Below, in pieces: positions 62,735 to 64,000 of a stretch of DNA of 64,000 bases (positions are counted from its first letter, which is position 1; each line of letters starts with the position of its first letter). Source of the DNA: Paludibacter sp. (GTDB taxonomy: Bacteria > Bacteroidota > Bacteroidia > Bacteroidales > Paludibacteraceae); contig JAQVAV010000001.1 in the NCBI GenBank assembly GCA_028690665.1, positions 310,001-374,000 of the forward strand, written 5' to 3'. The translations under genes were made by a program, and so were the position numbers. The notes below the pieces were generated by a model. That model was not told the origin of the DNA and ran no database searches. It worked only from the letters and a program-made list of their open reading frames with translations.

Positions 62735-63715
62735 ATGAAAAAAATATTCATTTTATCCTTGATTCTGGCAGTTGGAGGAGCGGCTTGTACCCCTAAAAAA
62801 CAGTCAGCAAACACCATCGCCGAAAATAAAATCGAGGCTCCACAATTTAATGCCGATTCAGCTTATACTTATATCGAAAAACAGGTAGACTTTGGCCCGA
62901 GAGTTCCAAATACAAATGCACAATTAGCCTGTGCTGATTATCTTACAGCATCATTAAAACGATTTAATGCAACGGTTACCCGCCAGGAATCATCAGTAAC
63001 AGCCTACAATGGCACCAAACTCCGGAACATAAATATCATCGGAGCGTTCAACCCGGATGCACAGGCCCGCATACTATTGTTCTCTCACTGGGATTCAAGG
63101 CCATGGGCCGATCAGGATCCTGATCCGGCAAATCGCAACACACCTGTAATGGCAGCCAACGACGGGGCAAGCGGTGTAGGTGTACTATTGGAAATAGCCC
63201 GCCAGCTTGCTCAGAAACAACCTACAATCGGAGTTGACATTATCTTTTTCGACACCGAAGATTACGGAGTAGAATCGGATCAGTCACCCAATGCCGAAAA
63301 TTCATGGTGTCTGGGCACACAATATTGGGCACACTCTCCTCACATACCCGGATATCGGGCACGGTTTGGCATTTTGCTTGACATGGTAGGTGCCGGCGAT
63401 GCTACTTTCTACAGGGAACAATATTCAGATTATTACGCTTCCTTTGTTGTCAACAATGTATGGAACACTGCTGCAAAACTCGGATTCGGGAAATACTTCA
63501 TCAACGAAAAAGGCGGAGCTATCACCGATGATCACGTCTATATAAATCAGATCGCGGAAATTCCGAGTATCGACATCATACAGTATAATCCGCATTTCGA
63601 AAAAGGATTTGCCAATTACTGGCACACAATACATGACACCATGGACAATATAGATAAAAATACGCTCCATGCTGTCGGGACAACATTGCTCCACGTCATC
63701 TACAACGAACAATAA
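62735..63715 (+). CDS. Glutaminyl cyclase (M28-type, animal-like), lipoprotein
   Basis: 326 residues from ATG 62735; lipobox GAAC (Cys18). M28/QC fold: FSHWDSRPWADQDPD (118-130), zinc Asp143 in AANDGASGVGVLLE, FFDTEDYG (acidic pair 175-176), the catalytic-type Asp in TDDHVYI (265-267) and YWHTIHDTMDNI (Trp296-His297). The DDH and WHT pair are those of human QC (zinc His330, neighbouring Trp329), not of ordinary aminopeptidases, which have a second zinc site. Such enzymes convert N-terminal Gln to pyroglutamate on exported proteins in Bacteroidota. Same strand as proB, 18 bp ahead. Confidence 0.82.
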   Translation: MKKIFILSLILAVGGAACTPKKQSANTIAENKIEAPQFNADSAYTYIEKQVDFGPRVPNTNAQLACADYLTASLKRFNATVTRQESSVTAYNGTKLRNINIIGAFNPDAQARILLFSHWDSRPWADQDPDPANRNTPVMAANDGASGVGVLLEIARQLAQKQPTIGVDIIFFDTEDYGVESDQSPNAENSWCLGTQYWAHSPHIPGYRARFGILLDMVGAGDATFYREQYSDYYASFVVNNVWNTAAKLGFGKYFINEKGGAITDDHVYINQIAEIPSIDIIQYNPHFEKGFANYWHTIHDTMDNIDKNTLHAVGTTLLHVIYNEQ

Positions 63716-63733
63716 ACGTAAAAAACAAAGCAC

Positions 63734-64000
63734 ATGTCTCTCCGATATAAAAAAATAGCCGTAAAAATAGGTAGCAATGTACTTACCCGTAAAGATGGCA
63801 CTCTGGACATCACACGCATGTCTGCCTTGGTCGATCAAATAGCAGTTTTACACAAACAAGGCGTGGAAATCGTATTAATATCATCGGGAGCCGTAGCATC
63901 CGGCCGCAGCATATTGGGCGTCAACAAAAAAATGAATATTGTAGACCAACGCCAGCTATATTCCGCAGTAGGGCAGGCAAAACTCATCAACCATTACTGG
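63734..64000 (+). CDS. proB: Glutamate 5-kinase, 5' part (cut by window end)
   Basis: ATG 63734 opens a frame with no stop up to base 64000 (89 codons). The peptide starts MSLRYKKIAVKIGSNVLTRK and contains VLISSGAVASGRSILGV and DQRQLYSAVGQAKLINHYW, the amino-acid-kinase motifs of ProB (nucleotide loop and glutamate-binding region). It makes glutamyl-5-phosphate, first step of proline synthesis. Partial only because the window ends; probably co-transcribed with the cyclase gene. Confidence 0.9.
   Translation, partial: MSLRYKKIAVKIGSNVLTRKDGTLDITRMSALVDQIAVLHKQGVEIVLISSGAVASGRSILGVNKKMNIVDQRQLYSAVGQAKLINHYW

Overview
The window comes from a member of the Bacteroidota, probably a Bacteroidales-like species. 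Evidence for this: paired SusC/SusD proteins, TonB-dependent receptors with carboxypeptidase-regulatory-like N-termini, TAnnTTTG-type -7 promoter elements without purine-rich ribosome binding sites, many signal peptides that leave Gln at +1, and two type IX secretion (T9SS) markers (a PorQ homologue and a protein with a T9SS C-terminal sorting domain). The T9SS argues against a typical gut Bacteroides. I cannot name the species. No rRNA, tRNA, CRISPR array, transposase or prophage was seen.

Layout. 1-1.3 kb: the 3' end of a coiled-coil protein and a YjjG-type nucleotidase. 1.5-18 kb: an accessory glycan locus. It holds a secreted TIM-barrel hydrolase-like protein, a membrane-spanning LamG/Kelch/SARP-like regulator, and a divergent operon of two paralogous surface proteins, a GH76-type endo-mannanase, SusC, SusD and a DUF3823 lipoprotein. 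18-31 kb: housekeeping genes: relA with a degenerate hydrolase domain; a pilin-like protein, DUF3822 and rsmD; a PLP decarboxylase; the leftward operon hflX-DUF4954-yqhD-aroA-small membrane protein; tonB. 32-45 kb: porQ-cmk-ispH, pfkA, a protein tyrosine phosphatase, the leftward operon TPR-dedA-aroE, a Nudix hydrolase, a large TPR protein with a plug-less outer-membrane barrel, and a PHP phosphatase.

45.8-62.5 kb is the most interesting part: a phosphate-starvation island. It carries phoR, a phosphate-selective porin, pstSCAB, phoU and phoB, plus accessory genes: a TonB-dependent receptor with a beta-helix lipoprotein, two small exported proteins, a PhoB-like receiver that has lost its phospho-acceptor Asp, and a leftward pair resembling the PlcP phospholipase C/glycosyltransferase lipid-remodelling module. 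Upstream of most of these units I find direct repeats of TGTAA(C/T)A with an 11-bp period. The last repeat is separated by exactly 13 nt from the TTTG (or near match) of the -7 element at six sites. This predicts a Bacteroidota PHO box that replaces the -33 element and ties the island into one PhoR/PhoB regulon. PstC also carries a PstS-like segment in its first periplasmic loop.

The window ends with a glutaminyl-cyclase-type M28 lipoprotein, which fits the many Gln+1 signal peptides, and the 5' end of proB. Several reading frames that could open at TTG or GTG codons were shortened to internal ATGs; the reasons are given in the entries.
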